DNA from: Sulfitobacter sp.
Lineage (GTDB): Bacteria; Pseudomonadota; Alphaproteobacteria; Rhodobacterales; Rhodobacteraceae
Direction of reading: 5' to 3'
NCBI GenBank assembly: GCA_029252045.1
Contig: JAQXCD010000020.1
Coordinates: 1 to 64,000 of the forward strand
Length of the DNA: 64,000 nucleotides
Under the pieces are notes generated by a model that did no database searches, was not told the origin of the DNA, and saw only the letters and a list, made by a program, of their open reading frames with translations. Position numbers and translations under genes: made by a program. Positions 63,884-64,000 of this stretch are shown here, one piece after another (within the stretch, counting starts at the first letter, position 1; each line of letters starts with the position of its first letter).

Positions 63884-64000
63884 ACACGATGATCGAGGCC
63901 ATGGGCCTAAGTGTGCTGCGGCGTTTTGATCCCGAGGCCGCGCACGGCCTTGCCATTCGCGCCCTGCGCGCGGGCCTCACCCCGCGCCCCGGCCCGGTGA
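63880..64000 (+). CDS. pyrD: dihydroorotate dehydrogenase (quinone), 5' end only
   Basis: Partial gene, first 40 codons only, running off the right edge; absent from the ORF track. MNTMIEAMGLSVLRRFDPEAAHGLAIRALRAGL gives the N-terminal amphipathic membrane-binding segment of class 2 PyrD (LRRFDPEAAHGLA is a strong marker). It oxidises dihydroorotate using the quinone pool in pyrimidine synthesis. ATGA overlap with DUF1330 sets the start. Confidence 0.88.
   Translation, partial: MNTMIEAMGLSVLRRFDPEAAHGLAIRALRAGLTPRPGPV

Overview
The window looks like chromosomal DNA of a marine Rhodobacteraceae (Roseobacter-clade) alphaproteobacterium. This rests on gene content: YcjX and DUF3726 proteins, an irr-fabA...fabB-fabI locus, the miaB-phoH-ybeY-corC-lnt row, a SAM/SAH-type riboswitch before metK (a class known from Rhodobacterales), HyuA/HyuB and tripartite tricarboxylate transport genes, and moderately high GC coding sequence with dense ATGA/GTGA overlaps. 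No rRNA, tRNA, CRISPR, IS element or prophage was seen. No gap between genes exceeds about 300 bases.

Layout. 1-6 kb: a partial ycjX, truA, a three-gene minus-strand operon (M19 dipeptidase homologue, unknown 551-aa protein, DUF3726) and an ECF sigma/anti-sigma pair. 6-14 kb: a plus-strand catabolic operon (FAD oxidoreductase, GNAT, HyuA, HyuB, HpaI-type aldolase, uronate-dehydrogenase-like reductase). 14-16 kb: a UbiB-like kinase, TIGR03643 and CIA30 proteins on the minus strand. 16-20 kb: an AttEFGH-like unit (ABC ATPase, FtsX-type permease, CrtC/AttH lipocalin-like protein). 20-28.6 kb: the most striking region, an apparent minus-strand operon marR-tctCBA-sulfatase-rdhA ending in a self-sufficient, cytosolic reductive dehalogenase fused to its own flavin reductase and ferredoxin. 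28.7-37 kb: housekeeping genes trmB, metK with its riboswitch, lnt, corC-like, ybeY, phoH and miaB. 37-42 kb: a conserved hypothetical with a frameshift, an ArsR/AHSA1 pair, an RNA methylase and kdsA. 42-47 kb: a low-GC accessory gene, fabI, fabB, an inserted LuxR-type regulator with a divergent small gene, fabA, and irr with a PhyH dioxygenase. 48-57 kb: a long overlapping plus-strand run (haloacid dehalogenase, hydrolase, Ser/Thr dehydratase, nuclease-fold protein, pcaD, pcaB, MFS, enolase-superfamily dehydratase). 57-64 kb: gcdH with divergent LysR, a cupredoxin-fold protein, an HMCES/YedK protein, DUF1203, a 5'-nucleotidase, DUF952, DUF1330 and the start of pyrD.

The inferred theme is uptake and breakdown of substituted organic acids and aromatics. 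TctCBA would import an anionic substrate, the sulfatase would remove an ester group, RdhA would remove halogen, and ring-cleavage products could reach PcaB/PcaD; gcdH serves related acyl-CoA steps.

Sequence quality matters. Three genes are each broken by one base in a G/C homopolymer. Three others appear to start at non-ATG/GTG/TTG codons, and the YcjX P-loop lysine is Asn. Some of these may be base-call errors rather than biology.
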